Source: Trichoplax adhaerens (taxonomy: Eukaryota; Placozoa; Uniplacotomia; Trichoplacea; Trichoplacidae). From it: 64,000 nucleotides of DNA. The translations under genes were made by a program, and so were the position numbers. This document shows positions 1-13,302 of this stretch, piece after piece; the first letter of the stretch is position 1; each line of letters opens with the position of its first letter. The stretch is taken from NCBI RefSeq assembly GCF_000150275.1, contig NW_002060946.1, positions 679,815 to 743,814 on the forward strand, given 5' to 3'. The notes beneath the pieces were generated by a model. That model was not told the origin of the DNA, ran no database searches, and was given only the letters and a program-made list of their open reading frames with translations.

Positions 1-3000
1 TACTGGAAGCCGCAAGAAGTGGGCGCGAAGTTATTATTAGCACATTACTGAAAAATGTAATGCTAGTACCCTCCAAAATATCACTAACTTATTAGAACCA
101 CATATACGATAGCTAACTGCAGGTTACTGCATGATTATATAGGGTGCAGATCCTCATATCCGAAATAAGGAAGGAAGTACAGCGCGTTCCTTAGCTGTAC
201 GCTCTGGTAATACTGTTGCAGTTAAAATGTTTGACAACCTCTTACCTCAACGCGATGACTCTAAACTAACATCGAGTGATCCAGGTCTGAATCAAGGATA
301 ACCCGATATGGAAATAGATATCTATCATTTCATTTCAGATATAATGTGACGTATTATAATGCTGCGCATTCATTTCCATGATTTTTACTCATAAGGTGTG
401 GTCAGATCGAGATCATCTGATCAGATTGAAGAAATTAGCAAAGAAAATGCTAATCTAAATACGCCGCAAGATTATGGCATTAGAAAAGGACCAGAAGAAT
501 TTAATCGCCTGGTTAGGCAAAAATCTAATGAAAAGCAATTACCTACTGCTGGTAATGAGATAGCCGATCTAGAAGGTAATTTTTCCAAGTTGACTCTAGG
601 ATTCGGAAAGTAAGAGATTGTATACTATTAGACATCTAAATACTTTCTTATATTCTATCTCTACAGCTCGTAAAACCGTTAAATTTCAAGAAGATATTGA
701 TGTAGCTCTAATACAATCATCAGATAAAGATGTGACTCCTACCAAAATGAATCCCCTACCCACTGAACGAGGTATACATGATTTATTTCTCATTATGCCA
801 TTTAAAAAATTATCATAGCAATCGTACTAAATGACTACATTACGAACTAAAAGAATTTATAACTAATCTTGTAATGAAACACTTTTCATCCATAAAATGA
901 TTTATATATAATACTAGCCGTTTCATCCAAGAAAGAAGTAGAAATCTTATCAAATAGTTCAGAAAGCGATTCTGATATTGGATTCTTTCGAGGTGGCATG
1001 GAAACAGTAAAATATGATGGTCCGTTAAGTCCAAGTTCAAGTAGTACTAATCTACTACTTAAGCGCAGCGATTCTATTCCAGAAAAACAGGAGAATAAGC
1101 AGCAAAATACCGTAAGTAGACAAAACTCAGCAAGTTCTCGCGCAGTAAGTGATCATGATGAGGGAGTCGTTCAGTTCTTGGAACAACTCAAGCTATCGAA
1201 ATATTTATCGACTTTTGAAGAACAAGAGATCGATATGGAAACGCTATTGACGCTTAGTGAAGCAGATCTTATATCGATAGGAATCAAGTAATTGCTCAAT
1301 TTCTTTACAAAAAACATTCACTACTGTTGCCGTAAACATTATAAACATTTATACTTAATGTCATCAAACTGGATACCATCATAACGGCATTCCATTTGCA
1401 TCTATAGATTATTAGGTCCTAGAAGAAAAATTTCTATGGCAATATCGCGTCACTCGTCAAAGAGATCGTCTAAAGTTAGTATCTCTGTATCACTATACAA
1501 GTTAGATAAGACTATAATACATCCATCGTTTTTCATTAATTTAATATTAGTTATTTTAGAGCATTAGAGTATTGCTCTACAACTTTTAGCTATGTAGCTA
1601 TTTAAATCTGGATATTGGAAGTCCTCTAAATTTAATTCCTCTCAATAAGTAGAATACTGGAACTTCATAACTACAGTTTAAATAACTTCATTAAAATATG
1701 AAATTGTACTATAAAAATGACTTCAGATGTATAATTTCGAGACGAGGAATCATACATGGAAGTCTCTCTTTCCCTAATGATTTTTTAAGTGTAGAATGTA
1801 ATATATTTCATAAAATTACAATATTGCCTTTTTGTATAATATTATTGCTGCTTCCTCAACTAAAAGCTTTTGAAATATACTGATTAGGATTCGGGAATAA
1901 ATCAAAATATAGAAAAAGAGAAAAGTGATTTAGAATCACGATTACAACAGGTAAATTTATTTAATTCATTAGACAACATTTCTAATAGCATTCAACCAAT
2001 GATTTAAAAATAACCCTGTTCACTCATCTATGCACCGATTTGGTGATAAATACCGTATGAAATTTTTATCTCATTTTTTGATGTTGTAAGAAATCAGTAA
2101 ATCTAAATAGATTTCTATTCCACACATTCAACTTTAATTTGATGCAGTACTCATGCCATGCTGTATCACTCTTACTATTGTAGAAAGCTAATTTATTAGA
2201 TTCATGTTATGAGTGAAATAGTAAAATTCTTCTGCCTGATTTACGAATCTTCTCATTTAATCCGATACAGCATACCGTCACATGGTCTATTATAGTAAAT
2301 AGTCATAATTGTATAGTAGTGTAGTATACCGATTTGAATAGATATAATTTATGTAACTTCCAAGCTTTTTCCGTCTTAGTAAAGCTACCAGTAAATTCAT
2401 ACTATCCTGGAGAATGAACATAACTCCTACTATTTTACTCATTCTATATTTCAATGTGATACATTTGTAGGCTTTAGACAAGATTAAATATATATCAAAT
2501 CAACTACAGCAAAGCAATAAAACAAATGAACAATTACGCAAACATCTCAATGAAGAAAATTTGCGTAGTCAACAAGTCGTCAGAAATGTTAAAAAAATCA
2601 ATGAAGCCACTGTGAAAGCTTTAAAACGTCTTACAGCAGCAAGGTTGTTGTTATCTCCCTACCCTATTTTACGTAGATTTTAGTTTAAGGAACTCCCATT
2701 TGGTATTAGAATAATTTTTTTTATTATAGGCAAACCAATGATATCATGCAAAAAAGTTTCCGTCAATTGGAATTGCGCTATCGCGGTATGCGAATATAAT
2801 ATTTCTACTTTTAATTTAACGATAGCAAATTATTAATGATTCTTACCATGAAAAATCAATTAATTTTTATTATCCTTCAGAAAATTAATTCAAAAATATA
2901 TACCACTTACTTTGCAGAAATGACAAGGGCATTAGAAGCCAAGAAAATCAACTCAGAACCTGATGAATCGTCATCAAGTCCTTTATCTAGTAATAGTGAA

Positions 3001-3141
3001 ACTAGTGAAACCATTAATAACACTACCGACAAATTACTTCCAGCCTTAAGTAATGTTAATAGTCAATTAGTCGAAGAACTCAATTCAGTTAATAACATGA
3101 TAGAAATTGCTATAAGCAATCTTAATAAAATATCTCTTTGA
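1..3141 (+). CDS. ANKS3: ANKS3-like ankyrin-repeat and SAM-domain protein (3' part, 5' end outside window)
   Basis: The window opens inside an ankyrin repeat (1-56, EAARSGREVIISTLL) followed by another (143-284, ADPHIRNKEGSTARSLAVRSG). A Ser/Asn-rich linker follows (396-~609, 667-771, 918 on). The exon 918-1287 ends in a SAM domain (VVQFLEQLKLSKYLSTFEEQ, then EADLISIGIK), completed by 1408-1474 (LLGPRRKISMAIS). Coiled-coil exons 1888-1950, 2471-2642 and 2730-2785 follow, and a Ser-rich last exon runs 2918-3141 to TGA. Ankyrin repeats, SAM, then a C-terminal coiled coil is the ANKS3 order; ANKS3 partners ANKS6/NEK8-class proteins at the ciliary inversin compartment (family knowledge). Most splice phases agree; the 609/667 junction does not, so an earlier donor near 551 may be used. 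ANKS6 or another ANK-SAM protein is less likely because of the coiled coil. Confidence 0.75.
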
Positions 3142-4604
3142 ATTAAGTCAGGCTCATACTGTATAGACTAATAAATTACCTTCAAGACGATATAATACTG
3201 TATTTAATCTATCAATACTAACTTTCGTTTGTCGTTACTGACTGTTTACGTAATGAATATATATATTGCAGTTTACTACTAGCGTACAGTAAATTTCACT
3301 ATAGCTCATGGACTACATATCATTTTTTGTCAAATCAAAAGTAATCCCTTAGCCTATTTTTATCTCTGCGTTATTTTTACTATACTAATGATTATTAATT
3401 GAGCTTCATATCAGTTATAATTTTTATTGATCACAAGTTAATTTTTCCTACATTTAAAAATGTAATATCAAGAGTTAATAACTAGATAGACTGTACGCTT
3501 TTACTTACTATCAATTTTTTAATTATCGTTTGTGAATTTTAGTTTATATTCCATTTTAGTAAGTATTTACAATATTAAACCTCGATTACACTATGATGCA
3601 AAGACATAGAATAATAGATAATGAAATTATCTCAAACAACTTCTCTTGGATTAACTAATCTTATTACCTTACCTCTTCTAGGTAGATCATTATTATTTTA
3701 TTTTTCCTATGTATTTCTGATGAATTCGTTTCTTTTACAAATACATACAAGTAATTAAGTCTGCGTAATTGACGATCTAAGCTACAATTATCATGAAGCT
3801 TGAATAAAATAATAATATCGTACTTAGGTACATTTTCTATATTATTATTAGGATCGTGAATGTTTAAGCTAGATTCCAAGTTTATTAGATGAAAATTTAC
3901 CGATATTTACAACTATTTAGTATGCTCTATATTTATGGGTTAATATAACGATGAAGCCTTATTCACGTTAGCAGTGCAAAATTGTATAGTGCTAGCTTCA
4001 AAAACCCTCCAATTTTGATCAGCTGAGGTGCGAGATTCGCATTACTAACATTCCTTTTAATGAAGTTTCATTCTACATCAGTGTACTTAATTATGAATTA
4101 CGCTCCACCAAACCAATACTTCAAGATTAAAAACAATATTATTTCATCATAGATGCTCCATTTTTAGTTTCGCAGCCTAAATATTTATTAATCATTTTTA
4201 TTTGATGACACTATTTGCAAGCTATAAATAAATCCGATGCTATGAGATTTCTTAAGCTATATTTTCGTTATTGAACAGTTTTACTTATGCAAGACTGTTT
4301 ATAATTTAAACACAAATTACAATTGATAGTATGATTTTAATTATATTGAGATATATTTAAAATATCTTGCTTATTCAGACCAAAAAGGAAAAATACACAT
4401 GACTTATTCATAGCAATGTTTGTTCTATATTTTGTATAGATGTAACTAAGGCTGCATAGTAAATAATTTTTAAATACTTCATAATGTAGTACTATAATAT
4501 CTTGAAATCTTACAAGTCTGCTATTTTCAAAGATCAAAAGCTATTCTATCTACTATGGCATATAAAGCATTTATAAGTAAATTATAGCTATTTCATGAAG
4601 GAAT
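3142..4604. other. Intergenic, no gene seen
   Basis: AT-rich spacer between the ends of the converging ANKS3-like (+) and SEL1L3-like (-) genes. Only short low-complexity ORFs occur (for example 3664-3879 and 4337-4537 on the minus strand), with no recognisable motif or splice context. Confidence 0.5.
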
Positions 4605-7600
4605 TTAATGACCTGTGGCCACAGTTGTCAATGCATTTTCGTCTTGCTGATTAAAACAATCACCGCAGGCGTTATAATATCCAAAAACACTTATAGCGCC
4701 TACTATGATACTGATTAAGATCTATTTGGATATAAGATTGTATTAATATGATTGGATTTACATACGTATCGTACTTACTTTTATATCCTACGCTCCAGCT
4801 ATCGATACAAATAATAATATATAAAATCGATCTAAATAATAATACTTACCGAAAATATAATGTAATGTTCAAAGAACTGTTTCTTGATCATAACTTTTGC
4901 GTAAGCAAAGGCACAAGGTATATGAGCTTCTCGTTTTTGACTTTTAAAGCATCTAAATGTATCATATATCATTAATTAATATCATTAATTGTAAATTTAG
5001 GGCTATAACGGAAAATTTAGGAACCGGTTTAATCAGACTTGATTAAGATGATAGCTATCTGTTGCAAAATAGTGATAAAATCTCGGCCAGTCAAAAAATA
5101 AGCTGATATTCCTCTAGTCACCTTTCGTAAAAATAAGCCGCAGCAGTTAAATTGCCATTAGTTAAGGTTAAATTACGAGCACCAAAAGTGAAAACGGTGT
5201 CATTATCTAATTGGCCACTCTCAATTAACCAACCAAGGTTAAAATAGCCCTAAAAAATTAAATTTCAGTAATTGTAGATTGCTGTTGGAGGATAAATCAA
5301 CAACAAAAAGAATAAGTATCTCTAATTATCTGTATACAAATACATGTACAAGTCTAGTTCAGCCTGTAAAGTATGCTTATCTTTCTTTTATTTGCTGTAT
5401 TTACTCCAAAAGAAAACGAATCTGCATTTATCTGAATATTTCTACCAAAATTTTGACCTATAGCAAATTTTAAATGTACTTGACAAGTAAAGCACTATAC
5501 GGTATTTACTGAATCGTTCGTCGTTGTATTTCGGGTTAACGAGAGAGAATGATTGTCATACAGTATATATCTGTTCCTCCATGCTAAATGTAATCATAAT
5601 ATCTTATATACATAAGAAATTCATTCCTATTTAACACTATTCAAATGGATGCTTCTATTGCGTATATACCAAATATCTAGTCCTTTTCTTACAACTCTAA
5701 TAGCTATTACAATAATTCCGATTCAGAACAATCTCATTACTAATCAAGATAGAATCACAATACTCAGCAAGGATTAGATTTCTCTGTAAATTTCTGATTT
5801 ATAACCTTGAGGGAGCTAATAAATCGCTGATAAGGCATGATAGTAGGAAGAAACAGAAGCTCATTGTCCCTAACCGGTAAGGCTAAGGATGTTTAATTAA
5901 ATTACCTGAGGTTCATTCTTTTCAGCTGCTTCGATATATAATTGTGTAGCTCGCTTACTATCTCGTTTCCCTTGCAATCCATACCAATAAGCATCTGCGA
6001 TCTTGACTTTAGCTGTTAGACAATCAATTTAACATTAATTTATGTTGAAAGCACGTAATTAACGTTTGCCAAATACATTCAACATTCGATTAATCAATAC
6101 TAGAATTAATCAGTGAGTTAATCTATTCTAGTATCTGAAATTTTATGTCCGTAGAATCTAGAATTGATGTATCCTTCAAGGATAGTATAACGTATGAAAG
6201 ATATATAATATATATGCATATTATATTTACATACTACAATATGTAAGTCATATATAATGCAATAAATATAATTTTAAGCATATATGTAGGCATACTTCTT
6301 ACCATTTTCTATAATTACCTGGTGCATGACCTTGTACAGCAGAGAGATTATACTGACGCCATACGCTATTATCGCAATCTGGTAATTCATTCTAGTCATA
6401 TTTGGTGTTAAGAGAAAAGGATTTTACTGCAATCTATAGTTTGATGTCACGATTATTGTGATCTTATCGGAATGCAAAATTTATATAACTCACGTAGAAA
6501 TTTTCACATATGAAAGCAGCGTTAAATTGTGCGAATTCAATTCCAGCTTCAGCAACCATCAGATAGAAAAGAAATGCATGTCGTCTATAGTTTGGTGTTT
6601 TATGCAACATTTTTGATCAATTTATAGCTTCATACATTCTAATATAAAATATTTTATGCAGTATTATCCAATTCAACAATTGAAATTTACTCATAAATAA
6701 TACGTCTGATACCTATGAGATGCAAGAAAAGCATCTAAGCCTTTTCTTAACGTTTTGGCTAACATTGGACTTTTTTTAGCAACTCCATCAACATAGCTGC
6801 ATTTGAATAAATATTAAGTTAAAGAAACTTTAACAGTGCTTTCAGAATGTGCTACAATTATCACAGAGTAAATTTAAATATCTGCTTTGGATTATCAAAA
6901 ATGGAAGAAGAGAATTAATGTAACTCTACTGTATAGGACAAAAATTTTTACCCAATAGCTTGCGGACATGATCGTTTAATAAATTTATTGTGTCCCATAA
7001 AGGCTTGAGCAACTTCCATACTACCGTCCATACTACCAAGATTAGCTGCTTTAACAAAGTATTTTAAAGCCATTTCCTATATTATTGAAATAATTAATGG
7101 TTAAAAATTATTGATATTCCATAGATAAGTCTATTATATAATTCTATCACAAATTATTGGATAAATAATTAAAATACATTAAACTAACTTCGTCTCTCGT
7201 TCCGTTATTTAACTGGCCTTGAGCGTACATATAGCCCAAGTTATAAGCAGCTTCAGGATGATTTAATTGCGCGGCTTTTTGATAGTAGTGTGCGGCTGCA
7301 AGTTTGTTATCATCGACATTAGCCGCAATCCAACCTAAGGCAAAGTATGCGTTAACGTTGCCCTATGCAAAATCAAAAGGAACGTTAGGCAGACGTCAAG
7401 ACACTACGGTATATATGTGTATATAAACTAAATAATCCATAAAGATACTGGTAGCAATTATGATTAAAATCTATAGCATCAATACTATGCCAGCTGTTCA
7501 ATGTAGATTGTAATAGTCTAATCGCAAACTTTATTCATACGCATAAATATTTTAAGCGTTTATATTATCCCTACCATCTTCGCTGCTTTTTCTAAATAAG

Positions 7601-10600
7601 TTACTGCTTTAGGTACATCTTTCGGAACACCCTGGCCCTATGAAAATGATAATTCAGTTATTTAGTAGAAGTAATTTCTCAACCTGAAGAACTACCGTAA
7701 TATGTTGTTTCTATAAGGTTAGTGGATGATATGGCAGTTAATGATAGCATAGTGGTATCTGCATGATTCTAATGGGATAACGGAATAAATTATCTACGCT
7801 TCATTACTTTAAAGACATTTACCTACCCTCAAATGAACAATTCCTAAATTATAAATTGAATCCGGATCCTCATTTTTAGCTCCCATGCTGTAATACTTAG
7901 CAGCTGCTCTAAGATCCCTTTTAACACCTCGATTTCCCCAAAATAGTAATCCTGCCATTTGCGCCTATTTATTGCGATGCATAATTGAAATGATTTAGTA
8001 GTCTAAAACCGTTTTTAGTATTCAGTCTGGTATATTAGATAGCTTGATACTATAGATATTAATAAATACAACATTCAGATCATTTTATTCATGTAAATCT
8101 ATACCTGCGCTGACGTGAAACCCTTTTCCGCTTGGTATTTTACAAATTGTACGTAACCGTCATTAAGCCCCTGCTGTCCTTCTAGATGTTCTGATATCGA
8201 TAAACGGATTTCCTCAAGATCAACCTACGATATACATACACGTAAGTTTAGATAAAATGGGTTTGTAAAATCTAATTACTTGACTACATTTTATTTAAGC
8301 AAGTTAGTGTTTATGCATGTTGTCGTAGACTAATATCCAATTACATCGCCAAAGCGGTGAGCTTCAAGGTCTTCTCTTGTCCTAATTGCAGCTAATTTCA
8401 AATAAGCTACGTAAAGAAAGAACTTACATCAACTCCGGATGACCTATGCAGGAAATTTTAACCTCACACAGCAAGTTTTACTTCATTTAAGAGCTTAAAA
8501 CTAATATCGATATGATAAATTTTGAAGTTAAATCCTAGTAATCTTACCATAAGCTATATCACAAATTATAGGATAGCGGTCGATACCGTGAGCTTGACGA
8601 ANATAAGTAAATTTAGGCCAAATAAGGCTTAGGGTCAGTTACTGCGGGATAAATTGAGTCCTAGCAACTTTGAGTATACTGCTATACCTTGTCAATATCT
8701 ACGGGTGTTCCAATACCATTAGTATATAATGTTCCTTGAAAGTAATATGCATCGGAGCTGCCAGCACATCCAGCGTAATCCAATATTTTAAATGCACGTT
8801 GATTATCTTTTTTAGTCCGTTCTTGACCTCCCTATAAACATTGTATCAGACTATAACTACCTATATTTCATTAGCTATATGTTATTTTAACATATCTATT
8901 CATATTATATTGTATGATTGGAAACAATAATTCATTATGAATAATAGCTATCTATATATAAAAGTCATCTGACCATAATCGCGAATGCTTGGTAATACAG
9001 CTCATCTCCTATGGAGGACATATCTAAATCGGTAGGATAGAGTCCCGGAGATCCATTTTTATAATTATTTTTAATTGTTGTATTGACTGCACTGATGACT
9101 TCTGGTATGACTATCTCATTTACTGGAGCTAAGCATATCTGATATCGTTCAATATTCTTCCTTAATATTCTCCACATAGCTGAAGGACATGATCCTATTA
9201 TTTCAATCAAAAATCTATTAGTTGCTTACATGATCGTATTTCGAGACTGAAGTATAAATACGCGTATGCGATAATTACGTCAGTAATCAAACCTAAGATT
9301 TCTAAAATACTTTATGAACTAAATACATTATACATGTATAATATATTTTAATTAAATAACTTCAAAGTAAGCAATGAACCCTTAAATATTATGATAATTA
9401 TTAATAAATAAAAGATGATAAAATCTACAGCGTATAGTTTACCGTATCTATCTGCCTATTTATCAAAGTTGTATCCCAATAATTACTACACGCGTACAAA
9501 TATGCAATATGATTGTTGCATAATTATTCTTTCAATTATACCAAAGTCAGTATAAAATTTTAATTATCACCACAAGCAATAATCAAAATTTGATGTAGTT
9601 ATAATTTTCAATGTTACTGTAGTAATATTAAATTATTTCTGAGAATTAAATTTATCTCATGAAGTGATGATAGAAGGATTAAACAATATGAGCACTTGCC
9701 GTAATTTCGCCTTCCTTTTGGATTGGCTGCCAAGTAATATTTAATATGTGTTCGCCTAATATCCCTTCTATACTGTAAGCAAATCTTTTTTTGCTGATTG
9801 AAGTCTAGTGATTAATCATTAGCGGTAGGTAAATAGAATGTAATTATAGTGTTAACTAACGATTTAGTTCAAGTCTGTAACTATCGTACAGCTATCACAT
9901 TTTACCTTTTACTAGCTCTGGTGGTTCCTTATGATCTGAAGGTAGCTATACGTATTGATTGCCGTTGGAAAAAAATATATGTTAAATCTCATCTAATAAA
10001 CTTATAAGTTAGGATCATTACTAATCTCTCATTACCAAATCATAATGGATGCAATGTCTGCGGAATAGAGTTACTTTACTAAGATATCCTGTAAATGACG
10101 GAAAATTTTGATTTCCACCTAATGTCCACTGTCGTTCGTTATGATTATAGCGTACTCTTCCAGGCAGTCTAAATTATCAAAGAATAGAATAATCTAATTT
10201 TCAATCAATTTCAATTTTACATAAAATTGTCAAATTAATCGTTGTGATAGCTTTAATCCACTGTATTGATTATAGTAACAAAGAGAATCTTAATTTTTCA
10301 CGCTCTTTATCAAAACTGAAATCTATAACTAATTTCAGACCCAAAGATGGCCTTAATACGAACACTTCAAATCGGCTGACTAATGTTTCATCGTCGCTTG
10401 ACATATAAATGGTGGCCTATTGAAATGATCAAAACCGGTAAATATGCTATTAATTTATATTGTATATGTTATCCTCTCATATATATAAATTAATCAATTT
10501 ATAAACAGTTCAGTTTACATAGAGAGGCTTCATAAAGTCGATGTTTTTAAAATTACCGTGTTAGAGCAAATGGTAAGGAGGATATGAACCCATGATTTGA

Positions 10601-13015
10601 CTGGTATTTTCCATCCGGTAAGAAATGCATAAGGTTTGCCTGATGATAATTCAACTTGCACATGCAAATTACCTATATCAAGGAATGATATTCAAGATTA
10701 CTATATATATATCAGATTTTGGAACAAATTAAAGCTGGACAAAGTAAGGTAATTTATATTAAAATGAACCTATAAGAATTTGATGTGTTTCTAAATTATA
10801 TTATATTGTCCTGTATCCCACAACAGATAATTAAATACTATATCAGAGAATAAACCTTTCAAATTGTGGCCAGTAAAATCAAATTACCTGCTTTAATTTC
10901 GTAAAGATGAGGCGTAAGAAATCTCTCTTGTTGGCGAAATATGATACTGCAGAAGTTATAGGGACATCTTCTAGCGATGTAAACCCACAAGGAAACGGTA
11001 ACACTATAGAAAATAACGACACGTTTCGTTATAGGAAAATGATCATTTAACAAGTAACAAATAACATGCAGTACAAGCATAACAATTAAATACTACTTAA
11101 TCTTTATGATTTCGTACCTTGGCGGCATAAAAATATTATCCAACCGTATTGATGGATCGTAATATTTATCTAAATAACTATCGAGACGAATAAAATTTAT
11201 CGATAAATCGCTCATAGTCATTCGGTAGTATTTTCTAATAAATTTATGAATATTGATCATTTTACTGTATAATTAATGCTGTATCAAATAGGTGAATATT
11301 ACTTGAGTTATAATTGTTACAGTTAATAAATTATACTACTGTCGAATCGTCGAGATTAGATAAGGATATTTAGAGCAGGCGCTCCGAATATTTAAAGCAG
11401 CCACTAATAAAAGGTAGGTTAAAGGTGACGTTTTATTAAATAATACCATACGCCATCGGAAATTGATATTTTGGGGGATACTTATATATGTAAGACTCTT
11501 ATGGCTATAAATGGATTGAATTATAATATTTTGTATTTCTTAAGTTATTGTGTAATAATCAAGACCGAAAGAAAAATCTAAAACTACAATATTTTACATT
11601 TGGATTCAGGAGTTCTTCAATAAATTAATGAAATAAGTTTTTATGTTTTCGTTATAGCCATATGTTGATTAACTTATAATTATGTTTCTCTAATTGCTTT
11701 TTAATTAATAAATCTGTCGATGTAATCTAAAAGTGCAATCTGTTATTGAGTATTGATGTTTTGGGTGGAGATTAATTAATGTAGAACTATTGTGCTTGAT
11801 TTATTACTAATAGTACGCAGATGCTAAGTCTGGATAAGGATATTAAGAAATGATTAACTCAAGATTTATGGTTATCTAAACTGAATAGTACAAGGCTAAA
11901 ATAAATATTTCTAGTGATTAAAGTTAATGTCAATCTACAAGATCGTTTCTAACTATATTCAATATGCCGTAGAAATTGTAACTATTCTTTTAACCCCTGA
12001 GTGCGCAACTACCATATAACATTAACGAGCAAGCTGGGTCTAATAGACCCGACAGTTAAGAATTACATCAATTTAATCATATTTATCAAAAATTATAAAG
12101 CTATTTATCCTAAAGCACTTCTAGGTATACGAATACATCAAACTGCTTTTATCAAGATTTCTTGAAAGAACAGTGTTAACCTCGTGATTCCATTCTGTTC
12201 TCCAGAAAAGGTTATTGGTGTCTCTACCAAAGTTACAACTTCTGCAGTAATTAAAAAGACAAAAGAGCAACAAAAATCTTTTTCAAAAATATGAAAATTA
12301 AGTCGAATAAATATCAAAATGATTCTTCAAGTTTATGTGTGAAATATGCGTAAGAAAGCAGAAAATTTCAACTGAATTTTAAATTTAAATACTTTTATAT
12401 TCTTGATTTGAAGCTAACAATAACTAGATTAAATATCGGCTACTAACCGCTCTCAATCTTGCAAGTTTTATCCCTATATTGCTCAAATTCGTTTTCACAA
12501 AATGAGACAGAATGACCCCAAATGTTCAAAGGATAGATACCATTAATGCTAGCTAAATGAACCGACGAAATACCATCTTCTTCCCACTTTTTTGGCTCAA
12601 TTAAGGCTGCATAGAGATTAATTTGATGAGCGAAAGCGTCTAATTGGACAATGGATTGGCCAACTCTTAACAACGCAGGCAATAAGACTTCAAAGTATAT
12701 TACACCTTCTCCAGCAACGGGTATAGATTGATTATTCTGACTCACTTCCCAATGATATTGACGTATGTCAGTCGCTAATATGCGTATTGCCAACATTTTA
12801 GGATTTTTGCATTTGTACTTGATAGGTAGTATAATAATTTCCGATGGTACCAAAGATTTTTTAGGTTGAACAAAATCGACATATTCAGCTGGTACAATCT
12901 TCCGCCGCCTACTATCACTTCTGTGAGATAATCTGGATAATTGGGCACGGCTAGTAAAATTAGGCCAAACGATGACGATATAAACGAAAATTACCCAGCT
13001 TATAGTCGCCTTCAT
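4605..13015 (-). CDS. SEL1L3: SEL1L3-like secretory protein: LamG/ConA-like region plus Sel1 repeats
   Basis: The first exon (12448-13015) begins with a signal peptide (MKATISWVIFVYIVIVWPNF). Exons read downward: ~11118-11240, 10887-10970, 10556-10672, 10302-10416, 10036-10168 (WTLGGNQNFPSFTGYLSKVT, a lectin-like strand motif typical of SEL1L3), 9906-9945, 9700-9767, 8974-9214, 8688-8831, ~8548-8640, 8345-8406, 8105-8224, 7827-7964, 7575-7637, 7189-7362, 6952-7076, 6713-6796, 6494-6584, 6303-6391, 5906-6012 and 5122-~5250. These carry many Sel1 repeats (AAHYYQKAAQLNHPEAAYNL). Likely last exons near 4810-4950 and 4605-4730 end in a membrane segment (LISIIVGAISVFGYYNACG). SEL1L3 is an ER/secretory-pathway single-pass protein of poorly known function. 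The exon at 9700 seems to use a GC donor (gcaagt). The phase between exons 1 and 2 does not close, so a small exon may be missing in the 1.2 kb intron. Confidence 0.8.
8602..8602. other. Ambiguous base (n) inside a Sel1-repeat exon
   Basis: The only undetermined base in the window. On the minus strand it falls in the second codon before RQAHGIDRYPIICD. A C at this place on the minus strand (G on the plus) would give Tyr-Leu-Arg-Gln-Ala, the usual Sel1 pattern. The upstream edge of this exon is unclear for the same reason. Confidence 0.95.
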
Positions 13016-13191
13016 GTTGAAAAATTCGAGACTGTTTCAAGATAATATTGTCTTATTTGTCGTCGCTTGAGTTAAATTTGTTTTTCTAGATTAAAATATT
13101 TTCATTTGAGCAAATAGGATAAAATATCAGTAGTAATAAGTAGATGCAATAACTATTCTATATTCATAATTCCAGTCAGCCACGAAGTAAA

Positions 13192-13302
13192 ATGATTCGT
13201 ACATATAGTATGGTTTCCGCAATTCTATTCAATACTTCACCTAGTTTGGCTTCTATTGAAAGACTCTTCTCGACTGTAACTATAATCTACTTACAATTTT
13301 AG
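13192..13302 (+). pseudogene. hAT-transposase C-terminal-like relic
   Basis: A 36-codon open stretch ends in NTSPSLASIERLFSTVTII. The pattern Pro-Ser...(V/I)ERLFS followed by a hydrophobic residue is the hallmark of the hAT dimerisation domain at the C-terminus of hAT-superfamily transposases. Nothing upstream gives a long transposase frame, and I could not identify terminal inverted repeats or an 8-bp target duplication. It is therefore best read as a short fossil fragment close to the 5' end of the SEL1L3-like gene. The match rests on one short motif, so chance resemblance is possible. Confidence 0.45.
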
